From: Ruminococcus sp.
GTDB lineage: Bacteria; Bacillota; Clostridia; Oscillospirales; Ruminococcaceae
DNA length: 64,000 nucleotides
NCBI RefSeq assembly: GCF_017549005.1
Contig: NZ_JAFYYT010000056.1
Coordinates: 1 to 64,000 of the forward strand
Reading direction: 5' to 3'
Made by a program: the position numbers and the translations under genes. Below, piece after piece: positions 40,856 to 49,416 of this stretch. Under the pieces are notes generated by a model. The model did not search any database and was not told the DNA's origin. It worked only from the letters and a program-made list of their open reading frames with translations. Every line of letters begins with the position of its first letter. The first letter of the stretch is position 1.

Positions 40856-40880
40856 AAAGGGCGCACAGTGTGCGCCCTTT
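40856..40880. terminator. Bidirectional terminator between fbp and the DUF1292 gene
   Basis: AAAGGGCGCAC and GTGCGCCCTTT form a tight stem with almost no loop; T-runs on both strands. It serves the convergent genes. Confidence 0.85.
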
Positions 40881-40896
40881 GATCATGCATTATGAA

Positions 40897-41208
40897 TTAC
40901 TCAAACTCATATTCGCCGTCGTAGTTCTTCTTGAACTCCTCGAACACCTTTCCGAGAAGCTCGTCATCGTTTACGGATACAAAGTCGTCCTCCTCGGGAG
41001 TTTCGCCCGGGATAACTTCGAGAATGACTACCTCGTCGTCCTCGTCGTCGAAGGGCAGAAGTACCGCATAGAGGTGCTCCTCATATTCAACTGTTCCGAT
41101 TATCTCAAAGGAAACTTCATTTCCGTCATCGTCCGTAAGGGTGATGTAGTTTTCGATCTCCTCTTCTTCCTCGAGCTCGTCAAGCTCCTTTTCGTTCATA
41201 TCGCTCAT
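40897..41208 (-). CDS. DUF1292 (YrzB-like) acidic protein
   Basis: A 103-residue, very acidic protein with ITLTDDDGNEVSFEIIGTVE and EEHLYAVLLPFDDEDDEVVI, the pattern of DUF1292 proteins, then an acidic tail with LLGKVFEEFKKNYDGEYE. These proteins commonly sit near yrvF/yrzL-type genes in Firmicutes and their role is unknown. Here it is alone. GGAGG lies upstream of the ATG. Confidence 0.85.
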   Translation of the reverse strand: MSDMNEKELDELEEEEEIENYITLTDDDGNEVSFEIIGTVEYEEHLYAVLLPFDDEDDEVVILEVIPGETPEEDDFVSVNDDELLGKVFEEFKKNYDGEYEFE

Positions 41209-41276
41209 GGCAGTACCTCCGCAAAAATAATATATCTCATTTTAACACAGATCGCTGTAAATTGCAATAGCTTACG

Positions 41277-42608
41277 CTAATTTTTCACCACAAGGACGGT
41301 TTTTATGCCGTAAGCACGGAATATTTCAATGCATTGGCGGTCTATTGTCTCTCCGCTGACCGCTATGGGAACTGCAGGCGGACAGGGCACCTTCACGGAA
41401 GCGCATACTCTCCCCTCCGCCTCCTCCACAGGTATTTCCTCGGCAGGCGCAAAGGCGGCTTCGCAGATGGCGCAGGCCATCTGCGGGAGCTTCGGCTGAA
41501 AGTCCGGCTTTTTCCTTTCGTATCGTGAAGCTCCCGATACCGCGCTCTCAAGCGCGGTGCGAAGCCGCCCGAAGTCCCCCGCAGGCGAAAAGGCTGACAT
41601 CAGCAGCACAAGAAGCTCCTCGTCGGCGTATTCACACTCAACGCCGTTATCGCGGAGACGCTCCGCAAGCTCTGCTCCGCTGAAGCCGCTTTCGGCGGCT
41701 TTTATTGTTATGTGGAATGGCTCGGACTCCGCAAAAACGAGCCTGCCCGAAAAGCTTTCCCTGAGTGCGGCTATGCACGGCAGAGCCGCACTGATATCGC
41801 TTCTTATACTGTCCGAAAGATAGCGGTTGCACAGGTCGAGGGAAGCCATTATCAGGTAAGACGGGCTTGTAGAGCCGAAAAGGCTCATAGCCTGTTTGAG
41901 CTTAGGCGCATATTCCTCACACGAGGTGTGGAGCAAAGCTGCTCCCGTAAGCGCAGGCAGCATTTTGTGCGCCGAATCGCAGCAGAGGTCTGCTCCGAGA
42001 GCTATGGGGTGCATACTTTTCTCAAAAAAGGCAAGGTGAGCGCCGTGAGCGTTGTCCACCAACAGTCTTGCCCCATATTTTTTGCATAGAGCTGCCAATG
42101 CGGCGATATCCGCCAGTCTGCCCGTGTAATCGGGTGAAGTTACATACAGACAGGCAGGCTCTGCCGAGGCGGCTAAAGCCTCCTCTGCGTCGGAGAGCAG
42201 TATCCTGCCCGAAAGTATGCCGCCGCTGTACTCGGGAAGTATCCACTGAACATCGAATCCCAGCAGAGCAGCCGCATTCAGAAAGGCGCGGTGAACGTTC
42301 CGCACGGCTATGATACGGCGCCTTTCCTGTTTCATAAGCGCAAGCATAGCCTGTATGCACAGGGTAGAGCCCCCTGCCGAAAAGACCGTTGCGGCAGTCC
42401 CGTACAGCCGCGCGGTATTCGCCTCACTCCGTGCAATTATCCCCTCGGCTTCAAAAAGGCTGTCCGCGCCCTTTATCTCCGTGATATCAAGGCTGTAAAG
42501 CTCCCCGAGCTCCTTCACGGGCGAAACGCCCTTATGCCCGGGCATATGCGCGCGCAGCCCTCCCGAAGCGGCATAGCTCCGCAGAAAGTCATATATAGGA
42601 GTTTCCAT
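41277..42608 (-). CDS. Orn/Lys/Arg decarboxylase-family PLP enzyme
   Basis: Fold-type I PLP enzymes of this group decarboxylate basic amino acids, in polyamine formation or acid resistance. The 443 residues show AHMPGHKG at the start, YGTAATVFSAGGSTLCIQAM, VDNAHGAHLAFFEKSMHP and the PLP lysine in CDSAHKMLPALTGAALLH. The C-terminal third is shorter than in the large biodegradative enzymes. The substrate cannot be assigned from sequence alone. It precedes the small sigma-like operon's stop by 11 bases on the same strand. Confidence 0.85.
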   Translation of the reverse strand: METPIYDFLRSYAASGGLRAHMPGHKGVSPVKELGELYSLDITEIKGADSLFEAEGIIARSEANTARLYGTAATVFSAGGSTLCIQAMLALMKQERRRIIAVRNVHRAFLNAAALLGFDVQWILPEYSGGILSGRILLSDAEEALAASAEPACLYVTSPDYTGRLADIAALAALCKKYGARLLVDNAHGAHLAFFEKSMHPIALGADLCCDSAHKMLPALTGAALLHTSCEEYAPKLKQAMSLFGSTSPSYLIMASLDLCNRYLSDSIRSDISAALPCIAALRESFSGRLVFAESEPFHITIKAAESGFSGAELAERLRDNGVECEYADEELLVLLMSAFSPAGDFGRLRTALESAVSGASRYERKKPDFQPKLPQMACAICEAAFAPAEEIPVEEAEGRVCASVKVPCPPAVPIAVSGETIDRQCIEIFRAYGIKTVLVVKN

Positions 42609-42619
42609 TATATCTCTCC

Positions 42620-42916
42620 TCAGATGTAGTATTGAAGTACTCTGAACATTTTTATCCGGGCGCGTGACATCAGCTGCGACACTGCCTGCGGAGTTATCCC
42701 CAGGGTTTCACCTATTGCCACCGTGTCCATGTCCTTGAAATAGTATAACATAATTATTTCCTTTTGTCTCGGGGTAAGCTCATTATTAATAACTTTTAAC
42801 ATTATTCGGTGGAGCTTCCTTGCAGGCTCGTCCTCGTCGTCGCAGCCGAGTATCTTACGTATGCCTTTGTCGGCAGCTCCCGTAAACGTATCGGAATAGG
42901 TGTTACGCTTCGACAC
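42620..42916 (-). CDS. Small sigma-70 region-4-like protein
   Basis: The 98 residues hold little more than a sigma region 4 helix-turn-helix: LTPRQKEIIMLYYFKDMDTV then IGETLGITPQAVSQLMSRARIKM. Region 2, needed for core binding and -10 recognition, is absent, so it is not a complete sigma factor; it resembles the small YlxM/phage-type regulators. It overlaps the upstream 77-residue gene by 14 bases, indicating coupled translation. The shared promoter has two LexA-box-like palindromes, so expression is probably damage-induced or self-limited. Confidence 0.75.
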   Translation of the reverse strand: MSKRNTYSDTFTGAADKGIRKILGCDDEDEPARKLHRIMLKVINNELTPRQKEIIMLYYFKDMDTVAIGETLGITPQAVSQLMSRARIKMFRVLQYYI

Positions 42917-43136
42917 TGTCGTTCCGCCTCCTCTGACATGAGGTAAGATGAACTATTATCTCCGTAAGCTCCAGTTGCTCCGTATAGAGCAAACGTATAC
43001 GGCGGTCGAGGTCGAGCTGTTCGGCGCGGAGAGCTTCCCCCCTTTCATGAAGTGAATGCCGCATGGCAAGAAGCTCTTCGATTCGCTTTTTGACAAGAGT
43101 GCGGCTGTAGGTGTAGTTTCTGATAAGATCTGTCAT
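42903..43136 (-). CDS. Small coiled-coil protein coupled to the sigma-like gene
   Basis: The 77 residues form one long basic amphipathic helix: RTLVKKRIEELLAMRHSLHE and LRAEQLDLDRRIRLLYTEQL. Such proteins precede region-4 regulators in prophage and mobile-element clusters. No family name can be given. First gene of the operon; promoter at 43235-43263. Confidence 0.65.
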   Translation of the reverse strand: MTDLIRNYTYSRTLVKKRIEELLAMRHSLHERGEALRAEQLDLDRRIRLLYTEQLELTEIIVHLTSCQRRRNDSVEA

Positions 43137-43206
43137 GTTTTGCCCCCCTTATTAAAAAAAGAAGCACGAGCAGCATATTGCTGCGCCCTTGGTAAGATAG
43201 CTTAGT

Positions 43207-43218
43207 GAACTTATGTTC
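43207..43218. promoter_or_regulatory. LexA-box-like palindrome downstream of the promoter
   Basis: GAACTTATGTTC, matching GAAC-N4-GTTC, about 15 bases past the likely transcription start and 34 bases from the second site. Confidence 0.55.
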
Positions 43219-43234
43219 TATTCCTTGTAATTAT

Positions 43235-43263
43235 ATTATAGAACATTTGTTCTGAAATGTCAA
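43235..43263 (-). promoter_or_regulatory. Promoter of the sigma-like operon
   Basis: On the minus strand TTGACA (43258-43263) and TATAAT (43235-43240), 17-base spacer. Both boxes are perfect consensus. Confidence 0.85.
43241..43252. promoter_or_regulatory. LexA-box-like palindrome inside the promoter spacer
   Basis: GAACATTTGTTC, with A and T flanks giving a 14-base palindrome AGAACATTTGTTCT-like site. It fits the Firmicute LexA half-sites GAAC and GTTC four bases apart. A bound repressor would block RNA polymerase. Confidence 0.6.
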
Positions 43264-43324
43264 GGTTTTTTTCAAATTTATTATCGTCCGCGGAAACATG
43301 ACAGTTTGCTTATGTAAACAGAAA

Positions 43325-43342
43325 GGGCGGCAAAAGCCGCCC
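43325..43342 (-). terminator. Terminator of the PP2C gene
   Basis: GGGCGGC/GCCGCCC with a 4-base loop and TTTCTG on the minus strand, 21 bases past the stop. Confidence 0.8.
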
Positions 43343-43362
43343 GATCAATCACTATTTTTCAA

Positions 43363-44436
43363 TCACTCGTCGCTGTCCGTATCATCGGAAGGTTCTTCCG
43401 CTGCTTCATCGGTTTCCTCTCCGCTGTCAGCTTCGGCCTTATCGGTGATAACGTCGGATATCACCTGCTGGAGCTCTTCGTCGTCGTACTCAATATCCTC
43501 GGCTTCAAGGGCTTCTCCCACTGTTGCAGCTGCCGCAAGCGAAGCTACCTCAAGGTCCTCACGTATACCGTCGGAGCATGAGTTCAGCTTTGTCATATCA
43601 ATGATACCCGCACAGGTGACGTCGTCGCCGCTGCCCTTTTTCGTCATGGAAGGCAGGAATTCCGCAAGCTGCGCCACTCCCTCCTCCATGCCGTTTTCAA
43701 CGATAGTGAGGGCAAGTCCGCGGAAGAAGCAGAAAAGCTGTTCTTCGTTCCAGTAGGAGTTTTCCACGCCGTCCGAGCACAGGAATACAGCCGCAGGCAT
43801 AAGTCCTTTCGGCAGATAGAAGAATCTTGCCGAGAGAGCCGCGTCGTCCTGACACATGGAAGTCGTAACGTTCTCATAGCACCGCGGATCTTCGGGAACA
43901 GGCGCAAAAACGTTGCTGTCGCCGTCAATGACCACGCATTTTCCGTCGCCTATCTGAGCTCCGAAAGCATAGTTATGAGTAACCACCGCAAAAAGCAGGG
44001 TAGTACCGTAAGCGCCTATATAGTCGCCCGCTTCGTATCTTGTGCGGTAATTTGCAAATTTCTCGGGGATACGGTCAAGCTCCTCCTCGGAGAATGGATC
44101 GTTCTTGAAATCCTGCTCGGTCTTGTCGTGCCAGCGTGCGATTATGCCTCTCCACAGCTGATTGAATAGCTGTTCGCGCTGACGCTCGTCTGCAAGGACT
44201 TCCTCTGCGTTTCCGAGCCCATCGAGGAACTCCCTTACGCAGTCCTCCGCACATTCCACAGCAAATCTTGAACCTCTGTCGGTACGGAGATAGCAGAGAC
44301 TTCCGTGACCGTCCGCAGCCGCCGCAAATGAATACTTCTCGTTATCCGCACAGGCAGAGCTGTCCTGACAAACAATTCCTCGGTTCAGGTGTGAAGCGCC
44401 GATACTTGTCTGAGCAAAGGATAATAATCTCTGCAT
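43363..44436 (-). CDS. PP2C-type protein phosphatase
   Basis: A Ser/Thr phosphatase of the PP2C fold, metal dependent. The 357 residues show IVCQDSSA and FAAAADGHGSLCYLR (first metal Asp), TTLLFAVVTH, VFLCSDGVENS and GSGDDVTCAGI (metal Asp). The C-terminal 75 residues are an acidic, disordered tail (ADSGEETDEAAEEPSDDTDSDE) of unknown use. It follows the VWA gene by 9 bases, the pairing used in tellurium-type and phospho-signalling clusters. No Ser/Thr kinase of the usual partner type lies in the window. Confidence 0.88.
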   Translation of the reverse strand: MQRLLSFAQTSIGASHLNRGIVCQDSSACADNEKYSFAAAADGHGSLCYLRTDRGSRFAVECAEDCVREFLDGLGNAEEVLADERQREQLFNQLWRGIIARWHDKTEQDFKNDPFSEEELDRIPEKFANYRTRYEAGDYIGAYGTTLLFAVVTHNYAFGAQIGDGKCVVIDGDSNVFAPVPEDPRCYENVTTSMCQDDAALSARFFYLPKGLMPAAVFLCSDGVENSYWNEEQLFCFFRGLALTIVENGMEEGVAQLAEFLPSMTKKGSGDDVTCAGIIDMTKLNSCSDGIREDLEVASLAAAATVGEALEAEDIEYDDEELQQVISDVITDKAEADSGEETDEAAEEPSDDTDSDE

Positions 44437-44445
44437 AACCTCACC

Positions 44446-45183
44446 TTACCAGTCGGATTCGTCCCAGTCTGCGGTATTTGCTTCGCTGAGAGCTTCGGTC
44501 GTCTGAGTTTTAACGTCCTCTGCAAGCTGCTTTGATATCTCAACAGGGTCTGTGTCGCTGTCTACAGTACTTGAATGGCTTGCGAAAACGCTTGTGATAA
44601 CGCTTGCCTTTTCGATCATAAGGCGGAGCTGATCCTTGTTCTTTACGTCGAGGACAGTTTCCGAGCTTCCGGAGAAGCGTGCAAGAATGTCCTTGTCAGC
44701 GTCATCTCCGATAGCAAAGGCTATCTTTATTGAACGCTTGAACCAGTTGTTCTTTTTGAGGGCGTCAAGTCCGCTCTCCCAGTTATCAGTAGGACCGCCG
44801 TCGCTGAAAAGCAGTATAACAGGCGGATAGGCGCCTGCAGCAGTCTGAAGGAACTCATTCCTTGAGAGCTTCTTGTCAAGCTCCTTACAGGCAGCGCCCA
44901 GGTCGGTAACGCCGCAGGCTTCAAAGGTCTTGAAGCGGTATCCCTCAGGGGAAACGGGCTCGGGAGTTACCCATGAAGCACCTGTTGAGAACTCAAGAAC
45001 TGCAATTTTGATCTCAGCGTCGTCGCTTTCGTCGCTTATCTCCTGAAGAGTCTGCATGACCTCCTCGAGAGCTGATTCTACCTGTCCTATTTTGCTGCCC
45101 TGCATACTTCCAGAAGTATCAATGACATAAAAAAGAGTCATGACCTTTCTGACAGCAGGAGCGTAATCGTCTAAACCTGGCAT
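44446..45183 (-). CDS. VWA-domain protein (TerY-like)
   Basis: The start at ATG 45181-45183 follows GGAGG by 9 bases and gives a 245-residue protein that is mainly a VWA domain. The metal-ion-dependent adhesion site is intact: VIDTSGSMQGSK, a threonine at TDLGAAC, and LFSDGGPTDNWESG. The last 40 residues are acidic (DTDPVEISKQLAEDVKTQTT). TerY-like VWA proteins partner with PP2C phosphatases and TerY-C zinc ribbons; the former lies next to it, a candidate for the latter at 30.6 kb. Confidence 0.88.
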   Translation of the reverse strand: MPGLDDYAPAVRKVMTLFYVIDTSGSMQGSKIGQVESALEEVMQTLQEISDESDDAEIKIAVLEFSTGASWVTPEPVSPEGYRFKTFEACGVTDLGAACKELDKKLSRNEFLQTAAGAYPPVILLFSDGGPTDNWESGLDALKKNNWFKRSIKIAFAIGDDADKDILARFSGSSETVLDVKNKDQLRLMIEKASVITSVFASHSSTVDSDTDPVEISKQLAEDVKTQTTEALSEANTADWDESDW

Positions 45184-45306
45184 TACTATGACCTCCGTTC
45201 GCATATAGCTTGTAAGAGCGGTCAATAATAGTATAAACCGCCCGAAATATCGCGCAATGGCATAAAAACAGCATAAGTTCCCGATATTACGGAACTAATT
45301 ATACAT

Positions 45307-45335
45307 ATTATAACATGAAACTTGCATTCGGTCAA
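45307..45335 (-). promoter_or_regulatory. Promoter of the VWA-PP2C operon
   Basis: TTGACC (45330-45335), 17-base spacer, TATAAT (45307-45312) on the minus strand, about 125 bases from the start. Confidence 0.7.
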
Positions 45336-45429
45336 GTAGTTTGTTAATTCAGATATAATAGCCCCTGCAGCATATACTTTCAGACGGATATTGGTCGTCC
45401 ATTCTCATCTCTTAGATCCTGATCCAAAA

Positions 45430-45458
45430 TTGACAAAAGCACCGTATTGATATATAAT
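45430..45458 (+). promoter_or_regulatory. Promoter of the AI-2E-family permease
   Basis: TTGACA (45430-45435), 17-base spacer, TATAAT (45453-45458), 37 bases before the start. Confidence 0.85.
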
Positions 45459-45494
45459 TGAAATAGTATCCGGCCGGATAAGGAGGCAGAGATC

Positions 45495-46706
45495 ATGGAA
45501 AAACGTGAGATAAAAAGATATATATTCATAGCAGTCCTCGCAATAGCGGTCTGCGTTATCAGTCAGAACTTCTCAGTGCTGTCGAACTTCGTATCAGTAG
45601 TTATCGGAGCTCTCAGATCATTGGTGATAGGCTTTTTCATCGCCTATATATTCAATATCATCATGAACCGCTTTGAAAAGATATACTTCCCGAAAAGCAG
45701 CTCGAAGCTCGTGATGCGGACGCGCAGACCCGTCTGCATAGCCGCTACCTTTGCTATAGCCATAGCGATAATAGCCCTTATAATGTACATAGTCGTACCC
45801 GAGATAGGCAAGGCTTTCGGTGTGCTCTATGCTGAAATACCGCCCTCATTCACCAGTGCAAAGGACTTCATAACGGGCAAGCTCAAGGAATACCCCGAGA
45901 TACAGCAGCAGATAAGCTCCCTTGAATTTGACTGGGCAAACATAGCCGAAAAGGCTTCAAAGATACTCACATCGGGACTTGCAGGCATATTAAGCTCTGC
46001 AATGGGCATAATAGGAGGGCTCACCTCTGCCGTTGCGAACCTTGTCCTCGGCGTGATATTCGCAATATATATGCTTCTCCGCAAGGATAAGCTCATACAT
46101 GACGCAAACCGCATAAGACGTGCATATTTCAGCGACGACTTCAACAAAAAGAGTTCTGTTGTGCTGAAAACCGCCAATACCACGTTCCAGAGCTTCTTTG
46201 TGGGACAGTTCGTTGAAGCTATCATACTCGGCTCGCTCTGTTTCATAGGCATGAAGCTGCTGAGACTGCCATATGCGGCTATGTCGGGAACTCTCGTGGG
46301 AGTTACCGCATTTATCCCCATAGTCGGAGCTTTTCTCGGCGCAGGCATAAGCGCATTCATAATCCTCACCGTTGACCCTATGCAGGCGCTGATATTCATA
46401 ATCTTCCTCATCATACTCCAGCAGCTTGAGGGCAACATAATCTACCCGAGAGTAGTGGGCGGCAGCGTGGGACTTCCCAGTATATGGACGCTTGCAGCCG
46501 TTACCATAGGCGGCGGACTTTTCGGCGTACTCGGCATGATACTCGGAGTTCCGCTGACAGCTACTCTGTATAAGCTAAGCTTCCGCGTACTTGAAGCCAG
46601 GGAAGCCTCGGAAGGCATAGCTCCTCCCGAAACGGACAGCGAAAAGCCTGTCAGAAACAAACCTGCAAAGCCGAAGAAGCCTAAAAAAGCAAATAGAAAG
46701 CAGTGA
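45495..46706 (+). CDS. AI-2E family transporter-type permease
   Basis: The 403 residues have about eight hydrophobic helices: a first cluster (10-95), a soluble part (about 115-155), then helices from 160 to 360, with the family's LRLPYAAMSGTLVGVTAFIP and IIYPRVVGGSVGLPSIWTL motifs. Members have been linked to autoinducer-2 export or Na+/H+ antiport, so the substrate is open. The last 40 residues are Lys/Pro-rich and cytoplasmic (KPRNKPAKPKKPKKANRK-like). GGAGG precedes the ATG. Confidence 0.88.
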   Translation: MEKREIKRYIFIAVLAIAVCVISQNFSVLSNFVSVVIGALRSLVIGFFIAYIFNIIMNRFEKIYFPKSSSKLVMRTRRPVCIAATFAIAIAIIALIMYIVVPEIGKAFGVLYAEIPPSFTSAKDFITGKLKEYPEIQQQISSLEFDWANIAEKASKILTSGLAGILSSAMGIIGGLTSAVANLVLGVIFAIYMLLRKDKLIHDANRIRRAYFSDDFNKKSSVVLKTANTTFQSFFVGQFVEAIILGSLCFIGMKLLRLPYAAMSGTLVGVTAFIPIVGAFLGAGISAFIILTVDPMQALIFIIFLIILQQLEGNIIYPRVVGGSVGLPSIWTLAAVTIGGGLFGVLGMILGVPLTATLYKLSFRVLEAREASEGIAPPETDSEKPVRNKPAKPKKPKKANRKQ

Positions 46707-46723
46707 GTAATAATTAACGATTA

Positions 46724-46763
46724 GTTTGTAGGAGACGGCGTCCTCGACGTTCCGTTGGCAAAC
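46724..46763. repeat. Short GC-rich repeat remnant with GTTTG/CAAAC ends
   Basis: The block begins GTTTGTAGGAGACGG and ends CCGTTGGCAAAC in an AT-rich gap. Its TTTGTAGG start is like the inner inverted repeat of the MITE-like element at 54.3 kb. It is probably a remnant of the same family. Confidence 0.45.
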
Positions 46764-46784
46764 AAAAAAGCACAAATGAACGCT

Positions 46785-46813
46785 CGTATGGGCGGATATT
46801 ATCCGCCCATACG
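46785..46813. repeat. Perfect 14-bp-arm palindrome in the gap before the pyruvate formate-lyase operon
   Basis: CGTATGGGCGGATA and TATCCGCCCATACG, separated by one T. No T-run follows on the plus strand, so it is a weak terminator candidate for the permease gene; it could also be an operator or mobile-repeat remnant. The rest of the 46.7-47.0 kb gap shows no gene. Confidence 0.6.
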
Positions 46814-46999
46814 AAGTTCTATCTAATGCACAAATCGCTCAAACAATTTCACAACATTTTGATACGCGGCTGTTTTTATGCCGCGAAAATCTTCTATTTA
46901 CCGTAAGACAAAAAACAATATTTCTCAGCGGGGTACGGACTTTGTAATCTGATAAAACGAAATCCCCGCTTTTTTAGTTTTCTGCGTGCAACTTCCGGT

Positions 47000-47028
47000 T
47001 TGACAATCTCGGAGCAAAGTGGTAAGAT
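47000..47028 (+). promoter_or_regulatory. Promoter of the split pyruvate formate-lyase operon
   Basis: Consensus TTGACA (47000-47005), 17-base spacer, TAAGAT (47023-47028), 37 bases before the start. Confidence 0.8.
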
Positions 47029-47064
47029 TACTATAGATATTAAAATTTAAAGGAGTAATGTGTT

Positions 47065-49167
47065 ATGGTCAATTCATGGGCTAAGGAATGGGACGGCTTC
47101 ACAGAAGGCCGCTGGAGCAGCAGTTCCATAAACGTCAGAGACTTCATCAAAAAGAATTACACTCCTTATGAGGGCGACGAGAGCTTTCTCGCAGGACCAA
47201 CGGACGCCACAAAGAAGCTGTGGGAACAGGTCATGGAGCTTTCCCGTCAGGAGCGCGAAGCCGGCGGAGTCCTCGACATGGACACAAAGATCATATCAAC
47301 AATAACTTCACACGGTGCAGGATACCTCAATAAAGACCTGGAGCAGATAGTCGGTCTCCAGACGGACAAGCCGTTCAAGCGTGCATTGCAGCCCTTCGGC
47401 GGTATCCGTATGGCTCAGCAGGCCTGCAAGGAGTACGGCTACGAGGTAGATCCCGAAGTCGTGGACATATTCACGAAGTACAGAAAAACTCACAATCAGG
47501 GCGTATTCGACGCATACACTCCCGAGATGAGACTTGCCCGTCACTCAGCGATACTCACAGGACTTCCCGACGCATACGGCAGAGGCCGTATCATCGGCGA
47601 TTACCGCCGCGTGGCTCTTTACGGCGTGGACAGGCTCATAGAGGACAAGAAGCACCAGATCGACACTTCACTGGTGAGAATGACTTCCAAGAATATCCGT
47701 CTCCGTGAAGAGCTTGCAGAGCAGGTTCGCGCTCTCCAAGACCTCAAGAAGCTTGGCGAGATTTACGGCTTTGACATCTCAAAGCCTGCAGCTAATGCTA
47801 AGGAAGCCGTTCAGTGGCTATACTTCGGCTATCTTGCAGCTGTCAAGGAGCAGAACGGCGCGGCTATGTCATTAGGACGTACTTCAACTTTCCTTGATAT
47901 ATTCATTCAGCGTGACCTTGACCGCGGAGTACTCACCGAGGAAAAGGCTCAGGAGCTCATCGACCACTTCATCATGAAGCTCCGCATAGTAAAGTTCGCA
48001 CGTACTCCCGAGTACAACGAGTTATTTTCTGGTGACCCCACATGGATAACCGAGTCTATAGGCGGCGTTGACGTTGACGGTCACCACCTTGTTACCAAGA
48101 ACAGCTTCCGTTACCTCCACACACTGGAAAATCTCGGAACAGCTCCCGAGCCGAATATGACCATACTCTGGTCAACGAAGCTCCCGAGGAAGTTCAAGGA
48201 GTACTGCGCAAAGATGTCCATAAAAACATCTTCTATCCAGTATGAGAACGACGATATGATGAGAGTTGTTCACGGGGACGACTACGCTATCGCCTGCTGT
48301 GTATCCTCAATGGTAGTGGGCAAGGAAATGCAGTTTTTCGGTGCAAGAGCCAATCTTGCGAAGTGCCTGCTCTACGCCATAAACGGCGGCGTTGACGAGC
48401 GTCTCGGCTTACAGGTAGGACCGAAATTCCGCCCTGTTGACAGCGAGTATCTCGACTTCGACGACGTATGGGAAAAGTATATGGATATGATGGAGTGGCT
48501 GGCAGGACTGTACGTCAACACTCTAAATGTTATCCACTATATGCACGACAAGTACAGCTATGAGAGGCTTCAGATGGCGCTCCACGACCGCGATGTAAAG
48601 CGCTATTTCGCAACAGGTATCGCAGGACTTTCCGTCGTTGCTGATTCACTTTCAGCTATCAAGTACGCAAAGGTAAAGCCTGTACGTAAAGACATCGAAA
48701 TAAAGGACAAGGCAGGCAACGTCACAAGCGTTGCAAAGAACGTTGTAGTTGACTACGAAATAGAGGGCGACTTCCCGAAATACGGCAACAACGACGACCG
48801 TGTCGACCAGATAGCAGTAACTGTAGTCCGCAAGTTCATGGACTGCATCAGAAAGCACCACACCTACCGCGACAGCGTTCCCACAATGTCTATCCTGACT
48901 ATCACTTCCAACGTTGTATACGGCAAGAAAACAGGAAATACTCCCGACGGCAGAAAGCAGGGAGTTCCGCTGGCACCGGGAGCTAACCCCATGCACGGCA
49001 GAGACACTCACGGCGCTGTAGCTTCACTTTCTTCAGTTGCCAAGCTGCCTTTCAGACACGCACAGGACGGTATCTCCAACACCTTCTCCATAGTTCCTGA
49101 CGCACTCGGCAAGGACATGGAAGTATTCGCAGGAGACCTCGACCTTGACAAGCTCAGAGGAGAATAA
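47065..49167 (+). CDS. Pyruvate formate-lyase catalytic subunit lacking its glycyl-radical domain
   Basis: Pyruvate formate-lyase turns pyruvate and CoA into acetyl-CoA and formate in anaerobes. The 700 residues follow the PflB pattern closely: WDGFTEGRW at the start, [11 protein letters not shown] with the Cys pair at 411-412, [36 protein letters not shown] and [21 protein letters not shown] single-chain PflB continues for about 60 more residues with the glycyl-radical loop RVSGYA. Here the protein stops at LRGE and that loop is encoded two genes later. The radical must therefore be supplied in trans. GGAG precedes the ATG. The activating enzyme is not in the window. Confidence 0.93.
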   Translation: MVNSWAKEWDGFTEGRWSSSSINVRDFIKKNYTPYEGDESFLAGPTDATKKLWEQVMELSRQEREAGGVLDMDTKIISTITSHGAGYLNKDLEQIVGLQTDKPFKRALQPFGGIRMAQQACKEYGYEVDPEVVDIFTKYRKTHNQGVFDAYTPEMRLARHSAILTGLPDAYGRGRIIGDYRRVALYGVDRLIEDKKHQIDTSLVRMTSKNIRLREELAEQVRALQDLKKLGEIYGFDISKPAANAKEAVQWLYFGYLAAVKEQNGAAMSLGRTSTFLDIFIQRDLDRGVLTEEKAQELIDHFIMKLRIVKFARTPEYNELFSGDPTWITESIGGVDVDGHHLVTKNSFRYLHTLENLGTAPEPNMTILWSTKLPRKFKEYCAKMSIKTSSIQYENDDMMRVVHGDDYAIACCVSSMVVGKEMQFFGARANLAKCLLYAINGGVDERLGLQVGPKFRPVDSEYLDFDDVWEKYMDMMEWLAGLYVNTLNVIHYMHDKYSYERLQMALHDRDVKRYFATGIAGLSVVADSLSAIKYAKVKPVRKDIEIKDKAGNVTSVAKNVVVDYEIEGDFPKYGNNDDRVDQIAVTVVRKFMDCIRKHHTYRDSVPTMSILTITSNVVYGKKTGNTPDGRKQGVPLAPGANPMHGRDTHGAVASLSSVAKLPFRHAQDGISNTFSIVPDALGKDMEVFAGDLDLDKLRGE

Positions 49168-49168
49168 T

Positions 49169-49378
49169 ATGGCAGCACCCGAAAATAAAAACGCCCCTGC
49201 GGAGCTTGCTGACCTTATAGATCAGCTCATGTCCCAGGGCAGCGGTCATGTGAATATAGTCTCGGAAAACGGCGCAGAGCTGAAAGTCGATACCGTAAAA
49301 AGCACAGATATATGCGGCAAAAAAGGTGCCTGCTGTCAGCCCACCGAAAGCGCTGTTGACGAGGAAGAAGATTTTTGA
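49169..49378 (+). CDS. Unknown 69-residue protein between the two pyruvate formate-lyase subunits
   Basis: The gene starts 1 base after the catalytic-subunit stop, with its own GGAG site. The protein has a helix then a glycine turn ([19 protein letters not shown]) and a C-terminal part with Cys at 49, 55 and 56 (ICGKKGACC) and an acidic end (VDEEEDF). LIxxL...G-GH-(V/L)N-(I/V) is similar to the start of the downstream glycyl-radical subunit ([20 protein letters not shown]), so it may be a shortened, diverged copy that has lost the glycine loop and gained cysteines. No glycyl-radical motif is present. Function unknown; it could be a chaperone, redox cap or assembly factor. Confidence 0.75.
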   Translation: MAAPENKNAPAELADLIDQLMSQGSGHVNIVSENGAELKVDTVKSTDICGKKGACCQPTESAVDEEEDF

Positions 49379-49416
49379 TTCACAACGCATTGATGATACA
49401 GAAAAGGAGAAGAAAT

